Source: Anaerolineae bacterium (GTDB lineage: Bacteria > Chloroflexota > Anaerolineae > Aggregatilineales > Phototrophicaceae). Taken from it: DNA of 64,000 nucleotides. The stretch's first letter is position 1; each line of letters opens with the position of its first letter. The position numbers were made by a program, and so were the translations under genes. Under the pieces are notes generated by a model. The model saw only the letters and a list, made by a program, of their open reading frames with translations. It had not been told where the DNA came from and ran no database searches. This document shows positions 54,481 to 62,898 of the stretch, in pieces. The DNA is taken from contig JAHDWN010000020.1 in assembly GCA_023382675.1 (NCBI GenBank), positions 50,535 to 114,534 of the forward strand, in the 5' to 3' direction.

Positions 54481-54813
54481 TAGATTCTCCTTCGGCTCCG
54501 GAATCGGGAGCGCTAAAACAAGAAACGAGCGGCTGCATAGGTATTCACAGACACTATAGCATATCGCTTTCTATCTTTGCAAATATTGATCTCAGGCGTC
54601 AATTTCCCTCGATCTCGGCTGCTAGACTATGTCCGCCAATGCGCGAATTTTGGGAAGGTGGGGCAAAAACGACTATCGGGCGTAGAATCTCCGGTTTAAT
54701 CCTCAATCGGCGCAGGAAAATCACCGTTGAGAGGGCCGTTGTTCCCAGATCCACGCATGAGGTTTCCCTCAAAGAGCCAAATGATTACCTTGTGATATAT
54801 AATATGGGTGAAT

Positions 54814-54827
54814 TGAATACGTAGTCA
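54814..54827. promoter_or_regulatory. LacI-type operator, site 3 (TGAATACGTAGTCA)
   Basis: One difference from the consensus TGMATACGTATKCA, in the right half. Located in the divergent region between the CUT1 importer and the second LacI gene, so it could control either or both. Confidence 0.65.
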
Positions 54828-54983
54828 GTATATGGATGCCGTCAGCCGCTGTTGCATTGCCCTGGCTCTTTCCGCTATTGTTGTCATGGATGCTAACCAT
54901 AGCTGACCCGTATACGCTGTGTCACATCCAAATAAGGTTTGAGCGTGAGTAAAATCCTTCACTCCTGCTCGCTTGATCGTTGA

Positions 54984-54997
54984 GGGAACGTGTTCCC
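54984..54997. promoter_or_regulatory. Palindrome upstream of second LacI gene
   Basis: GGGAAC-GT-GTTCCC, 6-bp arms with a 2-bp centre, 24 bp before the LacI start codon. Unlike the TACGTA sites; a candidate autoregulatory or other-regulator site. Confidence 0.4.
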
Positions 54998-55021
54998 AAC
55001 TGAAGCAAGTATCAAGGCACT

Positions 55022-56023
55022 ATGGCTAAAAGAGTAACCTCAATTGATGTCGCGACACTCGCTGGAGTCTCGCAGTCCACCGTCTCGCGAGTGTTCAGCG
55101 ATATGGACAACATATCGCCGGAGAAACGCAGGCGCGTTCTGGATGCTGCCAATAAGCTGGGCTACATTCCCAACGCGATTGCGCGGAGCCTGACGACCCA
55201 GCGAACCAATATCATCGGCATTGTCATGGCTAACCTGACCAGCCCGTTTTATCCCTATGTGCTGGAAAAGTTCCTGCAGCGCTTTCGCGAGATGGAAAAG
55301 CAAACCTTGCTCTTCACTTCTGCGCCCAACCAGGACGTTGATGACATCATGCCGCACATCATGCAGCACCGGGTGGACGCGCTGATCATCACGTCGGCGA
55401 TGTTGTCCACCGAAATGGCTGACAAATGCCTGCGTTATGGCATCCCCGTGATTCTCTTCAATCGCTATATCCTAAACTCCAACGCGAATGCCGTGTGCAC
55501 GGATAATGTCGAGGGCGGGCGCATTATTGCCAATCTTTTGCTCGACAGCGGTCATCAGAACATCGCCTACATTTCTGGTCAGCCGAACGTTTCCACCAAC
55601 ACGGACCGAGAAAAAGGCTTTAGCGACCGGATGCGCGAGCGCGGTATGACCGAATGGCTGCGCGAGGAAGGCGACTTTTTTTACCAATCGGGCTATGATG
55701 CTGCCCTGCGCCTGCTGTCGCGCCCAGATCGCCCGGACGCCATCTTTTGCGCCAGTGATAACATGGCGCTCGGTGCGATTGATGCCGCACGATATGGTCT
55801 GGGGCTGCGCGTCCCGGATGATGTCTCGATTGTCGGATTCGACGATATGCCGATGGCGGCCTGGCCCGCCTACCAGTTGACCACCGTGGCCCAGCAGGTC
55901 GATTTAATGGTCGAGGCAACGATAGAGCTGATGCTGGAAAAACTCGAAGATCCGGATAGCAGACCCATCCTGCGCCTGATCCCCGGTCGACTGGTGCTTC
56001 GCAACTCAGTACGTGGGGTTTGA
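55022..56023 (+). CDS. LacI-family transcriptional regulator 2
   Basis: A 333-residue repressor closely related to LacI 1. The helix-turn-helix [21 protein letters not shown] and hinge [21 protein letters not shown] match it at nearly every DNA-contact position, and the effector domain shares [18 protein letters not shown] and [21 protein letters not shown]. It sits between the sugar importer and an alpha/beta hydrolase. Together with LacI 1 it is likely to control the TACGTA-palindrome regulon. Confidence 0.93.
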   Translation: MAKRVTSIDVATLAGVSQSTVSRVFSDMDNISPEKRRRVLDAANKLGYIPNAIARSLTTQRTNIIGIVMANLTSPFYPYVLEKFLQRFREMEKQTLLFTSAPNQDVDDIMPHIMQHRVDALIITSAMLSTEMADKCLRYGIPVILFNRYILNSNANAVCTDNVEGGRIIANLLLDSGHQNIAYISGQPNVSTNTDREKGFSDRMRERGMTEWLREEGDFFYQSGYDAALRLLSRPDRPDAIFCASDNMALGAIDAARYGLGLRVPDDVSIVGFDDMPMAAWPAYQLTTVAQQVDLMVEATIELMLEKLEDPDSRPILRLIPGRLVLRNSVRGV

Positions 56024-56053
56024 GCGCCCTGCCGCGAAACGGGGTCAAGCGCC

Positions 56054-56809
56054 ATGGATAAGCCCACGCTGGTACTGCTACTGCTGCCTGGAACCTTGTG
56101 TGATGCGTCGCTGTTCGCGCACCAGGTTGAACACCTCGCCGACGTGGCAAACTGTGTCGTGGGCGATGTCAGCCGCTCAGATACACTGGCGGGCACTGCA
56201 GACGACGTGCTCGAGCGTGCGCCGGAACGCTTCGCCCTGGCGGGACTGTCGTATGGGGGCATCGTCGCCCTGGAAATCCTGCGTCGCGCTCCCGAGTGTG
56301 TCACGCATCTGGCGCTGCTCAACACCAACCCCAGAGCGGCCTCACCGGAAACCATCGCCCGGCAGCAGCGCTTTGCGGGCATGGCGGTGCTGGGGGAATT
56401 CCGCGAGATCACGATTGACTTCCTGAAGGATGTCATGCTGCACCCTGACCATCAACGCGACCTCGACCTGCGACGCAGAGTCCTGGCGATGGCCGAGAAC
56501 ATCGGCATACGGGGCTTCATCAATCAAGTCCGTGCGCAGCTTGCGCGACCTGACAGCCTGCCCTATCTGCACGCGATCCGCTGCCCGACGCTGGTGCTGA
56601 CCGGGCGGGAAGACCTGGTTTGCCCGCTGCCGCTGCATGAAGACATGGCGCGGCGCATCCCCAATGCCCGCTTGGTGATCGTCGAACAATGCGGCCACCT
56701 GAGCGCGCTGGAGCAGCCGGAAATCGTCGCCGCGGCGCTGCGTGACTGGCTCACCGGGCAGGGCATCTGGAAAGACACACCGCGTTCAGCCGCGAACGAT
56801 CCAGTCTGA
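56054..56809 (+). CDS. Alpha/beta-hydrolase-fold esterase
   Basis: A 251-residue alpha/beta hydrolase. Oxyanion-side LLPGTLCDASLF is near the start, the nucleophile Ser is in LAGLSYGGIVAL, Asp in TGREDLVCPL and His in EQCGHLSALEQPE. It probably hydrolyses an ester or lactone. It follows LacI 2 by 30 bp and may be co-transcribed. Confidence 0.88.
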   Translation: MDKPTLVLLLLPGTLCDASLFAHQVEHLADVANCVVGDVSRSDTLAGTADDVLERAPERFALAGLSYGGIVALEILRRAPECVTHLALLNTNPRAASPETIARQQRFAGMAVLGEFREITIDFLKDVMLHPDHQRDLDLRRRVLAMAENIGIRGFINQVRAQLARPDSLPYLHAIRCPTLVLTGREDLVCPLPLHEDMARRIPNARLVIVEQCGHLSALEQPEIVAAALRDWLTGQGIWKDTPRSAANDPV

Positions 56810-56813
56810 CAGC

Positions 56814-56852
56814 ACACAAGAAACACCATCTCCATTGGCTCGAAGATGGTGT
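56814..56852 (-). terminator. Terminator between convergent hydrolase and NTF2-like genes
   Basis: ACACCATCT and AGATGGTGT form a 9-bp stem; the minus-strand side is followed by TTTCTTGTG, serving the leftward NTF2-like gene. The plus-strand side has no T tract. Confidence 0.55.
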
Positions 56853-56866
56853 CTAGCTAGCTGCGT

Positions 56867-58003
56867 CTAGCCCAAAAGGATCTGCTGCAGCACAGCGAAC
56901 TCGTTGAACAGCGTCCATTCTTCGACGATCTTGCCATTGCGAATGTACAATTGAGAGATTCCCCACATGGAGATGGGCTTGCCTGTCGGCTTGCCGTAAA
57001 TCCCGGGGCCGCGATGCGCGCCTTCGAGACTCCAACGGACGCTGACCGCGTATCCTTCCTGATCATTGCCCATCCAGTAGATGTGATCGATTTGGTGCGC
57101 CAGGTTGGGGAACATGGCAAAGATGGACATGAAGTACGAGCGTAGCTGTCCGGTACCGTAAAGCTCGCGATCGCCAGCGCCATGAAAGCGGACGTTCGGC
57201 ACGTAGTAGTCATTGGTTTTGCCGACCAGTCGCCAGTTCCAGATTTCGTGGAAGGCGCGGCGGACGAAATCCTCCACGTCGAAGTTCTCGCCCGTATAGG
57301 GAGGCATGACGGGCGGTTTGCCCAGCCCTGGCAGACGCTGCGGTTCACCCGAACGCGGATCTTTCATCCCGCTGTAATCGATGGGTGGCTGGATTTCGCG
57401 CGCCAGCTTGAACACGTCCAGCCCCAACTGACTCATGACCGAGGTTGTGTTGTAGAGCACCCATTCTTCATGAATCTCGTTTTCGACCGAGAGGCAGTCG
57501 GCGATGACCCAGTAGCAGATTTTCTTGTTGGTGGGGGGGCCATAGTGACTGAAGCCTGTGTTGTGCCCGACGATCACCGCGCGGTGGGATGTATGGAAAC
57601 CAACTTCTTCGTCGCCCGCCCAGATGATTTCGTCAGCGTATCCGCGCAGATCAGGAAAGGCGTTGATCGACATCAGCGTGTTCTCGACCACGGTTTCACG
57701 CCCGTGAATCACGGCGTAATCATCCATGACGCGAGAATTATGGCGGTAGTAGTCGTAGATCAGACCGACGTTGTACTCTTCCCAGATGCGATGCGTGATG
57801 CGCACGATGTAATCGATGATGTCGGTATACTGCTCTTCAAATCCCTTCATGGGCTGCGTGCGCTCGCCTTTGGGATTAAGCAAAAAGCGATCGGTTCCAC
57901 CTCGATAATAATTCGCGACCGATATGGAGTAGTCTTTCGGCATGTGCTGTCTGCCAAGGTGGCCATTGGTCGGCGTGACGAGGGTTTCTTGTTTCTTAGC
58001 CAT
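56867..58003 (-). CDS. Double NTF2-like (SnoaL-type) protein, paralogue 2
   Basis: A 378-residue protein of the same two-domain build as paralogue 1. It belongs to the subgroup with the N-terminal signature QHMPKDYSISVANYYRGGTDRFLLNPKGER, shared with paralogue 3. Domain 1 has ITHRIWEEYNVGLIYDYYRHNSRVMDDYA and FHTSHRAVIVG; domain 2 begins DVEDFVRRAFHEIWNWRLVGKTNDYYVPN. It has its own operator (site 4) 63 bp upstream. Function unknown. Confidence 0.85.
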   Translation of the reverse strand: MAKKQETLVTPTNGHLGRQHMPKDYSISVANYYRGGTDRFLLNPKGERTQPMKGFEEQYTDIIDYIVRITHRIWEEYNVGLIYDYYRHNSRVMDDYAVIHGRETVVENTLMSINAFPDLRGYADEIIWAGDEEVGFHTSHRAVIVGHNTGFSHYGPPTNKKICYWVIADCLSVENEIHEEWVLYNTTSVMSQLGLDVFKLAREIQPPIDYSGMKDPRSGEPQRLPGLGKPPVMPPYTGENFDVEDFVRRAFHEIWNWRLVGKTNDYYVPNVRFHGAGDRELYGTGQLRSYFMSIFAMFPNLAHQIDHIYWMGNDQEGYAVSVRWSLEGAHRGPGIYGKPTGKPISMWGISQLYIRNGKIVEEWTLFNEFAVLQQILLG

Positions 58004-58065
58004 TGCGCGTTGTTCTTTCTACGCGGCGATCTGACCCGGTGAATGGGATATACCTTAGCAAGTGC

Positions 58066-58079
58066 TGACTACGTATGCA
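58066..58079. promoter_or_regulatory. LacI-type operator, site 4 (TGACTACGTATGCA)
   Basis: One change from the consensus. Upstream of paralogue 2. I cannot see a good -35/-10 pair here; GATCAT next to the site is a weak -10. Confidence 0.6.
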
Positions 58080-58121
58080 AATGATCGTTATCTTGGCCCG
58101 TGATTTTGTGTCGCCGCAGCT

Positions 58122-58988
58122 TCATCCGCCGTCTGATCGCTCGCGCTGCATGCGGCTCAGCGGCCCCAGCGAATCGAGATAGGGGCGCGGCGTGCCTGGC
58201 TGGTAGATGTCGAACGTGACCGGCGCGTCTCGGAAGTTCTTCAACACCTGCCCCAGCCGCAAGACACCGTGCTGGCGCGTGTAGCGAACCAGCTCGAAGT
58301 CCACCTCCAGCGCAAAAACTTCCTCGCCGCTGCCCGCTTCGTAAAGAACACGTCCCTCCGGACTGCACACGACAGATCGCCCAACGCCGCCGCTGCCAAC
58401 CCCGTTGACGCCAAACATATAGGACTGGTTGGTCGCCGAAGCTGCCCGCAGGATGCACATCTCGAGTTCACGGTCGATGGTGGTGGTCATCGTCGGTTGT
58501 AAGATCACCTCTGCGCCCAGGGCCGCCAGCGTGCGTGTCGTCTCTGGAAACCACAGGTCAAAACAGATGATCACGCCGAAGCGCCCGACATCAGGTACGT
58601 CGAAAATGAGGAACTGATCGCCTGCGGCGGTTCCATCTTCGTAGGGATAGAACGGGAACATCTTGCGATAGCGTCCCACCACCTCACCGTCGGGGGTGAT
58701 CACCAGGGCTGTGTTGTAGATGCTGTCGCCGACCTGCTCGAAGAATGAGCCGGGGATCAACCAGATGTTGTATTTGGCGGCCAGCGTGCGAAATGTCGCT
58801 TCCAGTGGACCAGGGATCGGCTGCGCATTGGCGAGCGATGGCCCCAACGGCGAAAGCTCGCTGAATACAACCATCTTCACCCAGGGGTAAAAGTCGATCA
58901 GTTCGGCCAGTCTGCGTTTCATCGCCGGGACGTTGCTTTCCTTTGACGAAACGTTCATTTGCACACCGGCAATTCCAAACGGGATCAT
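58122..58988 (-). CDS. Carbon-nitrogen hydrolase (nitrilase superfamily)
   Basis: A 288-residue nitrilase-fold hydrolase. The catalytic triad is visible: Glu in VVFSELSPLG, Lys in RYRKMFPFYPYED and Cys in GVIICFDLWFPE. Such enzymes hydrolyse amides, N-carbamoyl groups or, rarely, nitriles. ATG at 58988 is preferred (GGGGAGG 9 bp upstream) over the TTG at 58994. It diverges from the second HDH-like gene across operator site 5. With the creatininase-family protein it hints that the regulon's substrate or an intermediate has an amide group. Confidence 0.88.
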   Translation of the reverse strand: MIPFGIAGVQMNVSSKESNVPAMKRRLAELIDFYPWVKMVVFSELSPLGPSLANAQPIPGPLEATFRTLAAKYNIWLIPGSFFEQVGDSIYNTALVITPDGEVVGRYRKMFPFYPYEDGTAAGDQFLIFDVPDVGRFGVIICFDLWFPETTRTLAALGAEVILQPTMTTTIDRELEMCILRAASATNQSYMFGVNGVGSGGVGRSVVCSPEGRVLYEAGSGEEVFALEVDFELVRYTRQHGVLRLGQVLKNFRDAPVTFDIYQPGTPRPYLDSLGPLSRMQRERSDGG

Positions 58989-59091
58989 GATCAAATTCCT
59001 CCCCTACGAGCAGCGTTATTTTCAGAGTACCCGATCAAGCTGAAGCTGGCGACAGCCTGATTGGCAGCACACCGGCTGCGCCTGCGAAAAA

Positions 59092-59119
59092 TTGAAAAGC
59101 GCGCCAATTGCGCTAAAAT
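59092..59119 (+). promoter_or_regulatory. Promoter of the second HDH-like gene
   Basis: TTGAAA (59092-59097), a 16-bp spacer and TAAAAT (59114-59119), with operator site 5 starting 8 bp later. Confidence 0.65.
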
Positions 59120-59126
59120 CCAATCC

Positions 59127-59140
59127 TGCATACGTATCCA
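59127..59140. promoter_or_regulatory. LacI-type operator, site 5 (TGCATACGTATCCA)
   Basis: One change from the consensus, at the expected start point of the HDH-like 2 transcript and between it and the divergent nitrilase gene. Confidence 0.7.
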
Positions 59141-59175
59141 CAATCATTCTATCCCTTTCAGGCAAGGAGGGTTAA

Positions 59176-60459
59176 GTGAGTTACCAGTTTCTGAAATCAG
59201 AAGTACCGACCACCGAAGCTGACATCCGTGAGCTACAGCAGACCGTTCAAACCATTCTGGAGCACGTGAAGAAAGAAGGCGACAGCGCACTGCGCCATTA
59301 CTCGAAGAAGTTCGACAACTACGATCCGCCGTCGTTCCGCATCACGGCGGACGAGGCCGCGGAAGCGAAGAATGAGCTGCCCCCGGCGGTGGTCGAAGAG
59401 CTTGACTATGCCATCGAGCACGTGGGGATGTTTGCCCGTGCCCAGCGCGAAAGCATGGTCGAATTCGAGAAAGAGATCGCGCCGGGCATGAAGATGGGGC
59501 AGCGGATTATCCCGGTCGAATCGGCGGGGTGTTACGTCCCGGCAGGGCGCTATCCCTGTCTCACCTCAGCCGTTATGTCGGTGATGCCGGCCAAAGCCGC
59601 GGGCGTGAAACGGATTATCGCGTGCAGCCCGCCGGATCGCTCTGGCAGCATCAATCCTGGCATTCTCTACACCATGTGGAAGATGGGCGTCGATGAGATC
59701 TACTGCCTGGGGGGCATTCAGGCAATTGCCGCGATGGCCTATGGCACGGAAACCATCGCCCCGGTCGATTTGATCGTCGGCCCCGGCAACAAGTACGTTG
59801 CTGAAGCGAAACGCCAGATTTTCGGCACGGTCGGGATCGATTTCCTGGCGGGGCCGAGCGAATGCCTGGTCGTGGCGGATGACACCGGCAACGCCGAATA
59901 CATCGCGGCGGATCTGCTGGCGCAGTGCGAGCACGATCCTAACGCGCGCGGCTGCCTCGTCACCAACTCGGACACGCTGGCACGCGATGTCCTGGCGCAG
60001 ATCGATGTGCAGTTGAAAGAGCGCACCACGCAGGCCGTCGCCGGGGCTTCCTGGCAGAATAAAGGCAGTGTCATCGTCACAGATACGCTTCAGGAAGCCG
60101 CCGAATACGCCAACGAGTACGCGCCAGAGCACCTGGAAGTACACAGCAAGAATCCCAGGGAAGTCCTGGGCTGGCTCAAGAACTATGGCTCGCTGTTTTT
60201 GGGCGAGCGCACGCCGGAAGTCTATGCAGACAAGATCGCCGGGCCGAATCACATCCTGCCGACCGGCGCAGCCGCCCGCTATACCGGCGGTCTGTGGGTG
60301 GGCATGTTCCTGAAAGTGATCACCCACATGGAGGTCGATGATCCGGCTTCGCTCGAGCTGGCTAAGCTCACAGTGACGCAGTCGACTTTCGAGGGCATGG
60401 ACGCGCATCGTCACGCGGCTGCTATTCGCGTGCGTGACCTGGAAGCTGAGCAGAAGTAA
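59176..60459 (+). CDS. Histidinol dehydrogenase-family oxidoreductase 2
   Basis: A 427-residue HisD-family enzyme, clearly related to HDH-like 1. Zn and catalytic residues are retained: LLAQCEHDPNARG, EYAPEHLEVH, YADKIAGPNHILPTGAAARYTGG and EGMDAHRHAAAIR. It starts with a GTG preceded by AAGGAGGG. As with copy 1, no histidine operon is near, and its control by operator site 5 points to an inducible catabolic oxidation of a primary alcohol to an acid. Confidence 0.9.
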   Translation: MSYQFLKSEVPTTEADIRELQQTVQTILEHVKKEGDSALRHYSKKFDNYDPPSFRITADEAAEAKNELPPAVVEELDYAIEHVGMFARAQRESMVEFEKEIAPGMKMGQRIIPVESAGCYVPAGRYPCLTSAVMSVMPAKAAGVKRIIACSPPDRSGSINPGILYTMWKMGVDEIYCLGGIQAIAAMAYGTETIAPVDLIVGPGNKYVAEAKRQIFGTVGIDFLAGPSECLVVADDTGNAEYIAADLLAQCEHDPNARGCLVTNSDTLARDVLAQIDVQLKERTTQAVAGASWQNKGSVIVTDTLQEAAEYANEYAPEHLEVHSKNPREVLGWLKNYGSLFLGERTPEVYADKIAGPNHILPTGAAARYTGGLWVGMFLKVITHMEVDDPASLELAKLTVTQSTFEGMDAHRHAAAIRVRDLEAEQK

Positions 60460-60477
60460 GACTTTACCCAAGCCAAA

Positions 60478-60544
60478 ACCTCACCCCGCGCTGCGTTCAT
60501 CTCCATACACAAGCGGAGGAGCGCAGATGCTGAAGGGGTGAGGT
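60478..60544. repeat. Long intergenic stem-loop between convergent genes
   Basis: ACCTCACCCC and GGGGTGAGGT pair perfectly over 10 bp and enclose a smaller CTGCG/CGCAG stem. No T run follows. It may be a dispersed intergenic repeat or a shared end structure for the HDH-like 2 and paralogue 3 transcripts. Confidence 0.5.
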
Positions 60545-60563
60545 CAAGTAATGCGGGTGGACG

Positions 60564-61703
60564 CTAGGCGAAGAGCTGCTGCAGCACAGCAAACTCGTTG
60601 AAGAGCGTCCATTCTTCAATGATCTTCCCCTGGCGAATGTGGTGCTGGCTGATGCCCCACATGTGGATTGGCTTGCCGGTCGGTTCGCCATAGATGCCCG
60701 GCCCGCGATGGGTGCCGGTGATGCTCCAGCGCACACTGGTCAGGTAGCCGTCCTGATCGTTGCCCATCCAGTAGATGTGATCGATTTGCATCGAGAGATC
60801 GGGGAACATCGCCATGATGGATAGGATGAACGAACGCAGCATTCCGACGCTGTAGAGTTCACGGTTGGTCGCGCCATGATAGCGCACGTCCGGCACGTAG
60901 TAGTCGTTCATTGTGCCCAGCAGCCGCCGGTTCCAGACATCATGAAAGGCGCGGCGCACAAAAACCTCAATATCGAATTCGCCCGATGCTGGCGAGGGCA
61001 GCACGGCGGGTTTTCCCTGGCCGGGCAGGCGAGTCGGCTCGCCAAAGCGCGGGTCTTTCAGGCCGCTCAAATCAATCATCGGCTTCATCTCACGGGCTTT
61101 CCGGAACAGATCAAAGCCAAGTTGAGTCATCAGCGCGGAATTGTTGTAAAGCACCCACTCCTCGTAGATTTCGTTCTCGACTGACAGGCAGTTGGCGATG
61201 CACCATACATGCACCTTCTTGCCTGTCGGCGCACCGTAACGGCTGAAACCGGTGTTGTGGCCCATGATGACGGTTCGATGTGACGTGTAAAAGCCGACCT
61301 GATCGTCTCCCGCCCACACGATTTCGTCCGCGTAAAGGCGAATGTCGGGGAAGGCGCTGATGGTCGTGATCGTGTCCGCGACGATTTTGTCGCGCCCATA
61401 TTGCAGGGCAAAGTCATCGTAGACTCGCGAATTGTGGCGATAGTAGTCGTAAATCAGGCCAATGTTGCCCTCTTCCCAGATTTTGTGCGTAATTCGCACG
61501 ATGTAGTCAATAATGTCGGTGTACTCTTCCTCGAAACCCGTCATGGATTGGCGGCGCTCACCCCTCGGATGGAGGAGAAAAGCATCAGTTCCGCCTCTGA
61601 CATAATTCGCCAGCGAGATTGAGTAGTCCTTCGGCATGTGCTGGCGAGTCAGCGCATTATTGGTCAAAGTAGCCAGCGATTTCTCAGTAGATTGTTTCGT
61701 CAT
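60564..61703 (-). CDS. Double NTF2-like (SnoaL-type) protein, paralogue 3
   Basis: A 379-residue two-domain protein of the same subgroup as paralogue 2 (RQHMPKDYSISLANYVRGGTDAFLLHPRGER). Domain 1 has ITHKIWEEGNIGLIYDYYRHNSRVYDD and FYTSHRTVIMG; domain 2 starts DIEVFVRRAFHDVWNRRLLGTMNDYYVPD. The ATG at 61703 has GAAGGAGG five bases upstream; the ORF-track start at 61718 precedes that site. Divergent from paralogue 4 across operator site 6. Function unknown. Confidence 0.85.
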   Translation of the reverse strand: MTKQSTEKSLATLTNNALTRQHMPKDYSISLANYVRGGTDAFLLHPRGERRQSMTGFEEEYTDIIDYIVRITHKIWEEGNIGLIYDYYRHNSRVYDDFALQYGRDKIVADTITTISAFPDIRLYADEIVWAGDDQVGFYTSHRTVIMGHNTGFSRYGAPTGKKVHVWCIANCLSVENEIYEEWVLYNNSALMTQLGFDLFRKAREMKPMIDLSGLKDPRFGEPTRLPGQGKPAVLPSPASGEFDIEVFVRRAFHDVWNRRLLGTMNDYYVPDVRYHGATNRELYSVGMLRSFILSIMAMFPDLSMQIDHIYWMGNDQDGYLTSVRWSITGTHRGPGIYGEPTGKPIHMWGISQHHIRQGKIIEEWTLFNEFAVLQQLFA

Positions 61704-61735
61704 GTTCGCCTCCTTCAAGCGCCATCGTCAGGTGA

Positions 61736-61764
61736 TTGACAAGCTGATCGTTCCGCGCTATGTT
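61736..61764 (+). promoter_or_regulatory. Promoter of paralogues 4 and 5
   Basis: TTGACA (61736-61741), 17-bp spacer, TATGTT (61759-61764), followed 3 bp later by operator site 6. On the other strand TACTAT (61787-61782) next to the site is a possible -10 for paralogue 3. Confidence 0.65.
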
Positions 61765-61766
61765 CG

Positions 61767-61780
61767 TGCATACGTATTCC
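61767..61780. promoter_or_regulatory. LacI-type operator, site 6 (TGCATACGTATTCC)
   Basis: Full match except the last base. In the divergent region between paralogues 3 and 4. Confidence 0.7.
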
Positions 61781-61851
61781 TATAGTAACGCGAATTTCGC
61801 GCTCGCATCGAGATCCTGCGCCATGAAAGGCGGAGTTATCCAGGTTAAGTG

Positions 61852-62856
61852 ATGGCCGATCGAGTCAGGTTTGTTCAAGATACGCTCAACGCCATCTGGA
61901 ATCAGAAGATGGTCGGTTCCATCTATGCGACGTTCGCATCGGGAGTCCGCGTGCATCGTTCCTGCCAGGACGATCTTTTCGGACAAGAGGCGCTGGTGGT
62001 CGATACGATTGAGCGCCTGGCCGCTTTTCCGGATCTGCGCCTGACCATCGACGACATCATCTGGCAGGGCAGCCAAGAACAGGGCTATCGCGTCTCAATC
62101 AGCATGAATTTCGCCGGGCACAACCTGGGCGTCAGCCGTTATGGGGCGGCGACGCAGCGCGAAATCGATCAGTCCGTCTTGCTGAGCGGGCGCATAGCCA
62201 ACGGGCGGTTCGAGGAACTCTGGATCGCCGAGGATGAGCGCTCGCTGGTGGAGCAGCTTGAGTACGATCTACTGGCGGCGATGCGCTCAATAGAAGCGAT
62301 GGAGGCCTTTCTTGGCCAGCCAGCCGCGCAGGACATGCCTGCCGCCATGGGCGAAATCCAACGCCTGGACAGAGGGCGATCATCCATGGACAGCCTGGCC
62401 GCGCCCCAGCTCGACAGCCCGGAAGCGGTGCGCGTGGTGCTGTCCTCGCTCTGGAATGAGCGCCAGATCGGGCTATGCGAACGCTTTTACAGCGATGACT
62501 TCGCCTGCCATTGGGCATCGAACCGGCAGCTAGAGGGGCGAGAAGCCTATCAGGCGGTCGTTCTGGCACACCTCGCCACCTTCCCGGATCTCACGTTTCA
62601 CATTGACGACATCATCGAACAGCAGCGCGACGATGGCTGGCACGTGGCGCTCAACTGGACGATGCTCGGCACGCACGCAGGGCCTGGCGCTTACGGGATT
62701 CCTTCCGGCAAGCGCGTTCAGATCGCGGGGATCAGCCAGTATGTGATCCGCGACCAGCGGATCGCAGCGGAACGCACGGAATGGAATGAATTTCGCCTGA
62801 TGCAGAAAATCATGGAGCGCCCCATCGAGCCGGAATCCGACGAAAATACTGATTAA
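61852..62856 (+). CDS. Double NTF2-like (SnoaL-type) protein, paralogue 4 (short form)
   Basis: About 334 residues, the most divergent copy. It lacks the N-terminal extension of the others. Domain 1 runs VRFVQDTLNAIWNQKMVGSIYATFASGVRVHRSCQDD and FPDLRLTIDDIIWQGSQEQGYRVSISMNFAGHN, without the TSHR signature; domain 2 reads EAVRVVLSSLWNERQIGLCERFYSDDF and HAGPGAYGIPSGKRVQIAGISQY. ATG 61852 (AGG 7 bp upstream) is chosen; GTG 61849 is one codon earlier. Loss of the TSHR and tandem-Trp motifs may mean a changed or regulatory role. Confidence 0.8.
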   Translation: MADRVRFVQDTLNAIWNQKMVGSIYATFASGVRVHRSCQDDLFGQEALVVDTIERLAAFPDLRLTIDDIIWQGSQEQGYRVSISMNFAGHNLGVSRYGAATQREIDQSVLLSGRIANGRFEELWIAEDERSLVEQLEYDLLAAMRSIEAMEAFLGQPAAQDMPAAMGEIQRLDRGRSSMDSLAAPQLDSPEAVRVVLSSLWNERQIGLCERFYSDDFACHWASNRQLEGREAYQAVVLAHLATFPDLTFHIDDIIEQQRDDGWHVALNWTMLGTHAGPGAYGIPSGKRVQIAGISQYVIRDQRIAAERTEWNEFRLMQKIMERPIEPESDENTD

Positions 62857-62898
62857 GTCCTGACCAGAACCCGATGCCTGTTGATAAGGAACCAACCC

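Larger units (their letters stand above)
54481..55021. promoter_or_regulatory. 541-bp divergent region, sugar importer / second LacI
   Basis: No credible gene. It holds operator site 3 (54814-54827), a possible minus-strand -10 TATACT overlapping its edge, a plus-strand TATAAT at 54798-54803 without a good -35, and a second palindrome GGGAACGTGTTCCC (54984-54997) just before the LacI gene. If transcription of the importer starts at site 3, its leader is about 330 nt. Confidence 0.5.

Noticed and set aside
54381-54824. 147-residue ORF near the sugar-binding protein
   Set aside because: It overlaps the binding protein's signal peptide antisense and low-complexity intergenic DNA; codon pattern unconvincing.
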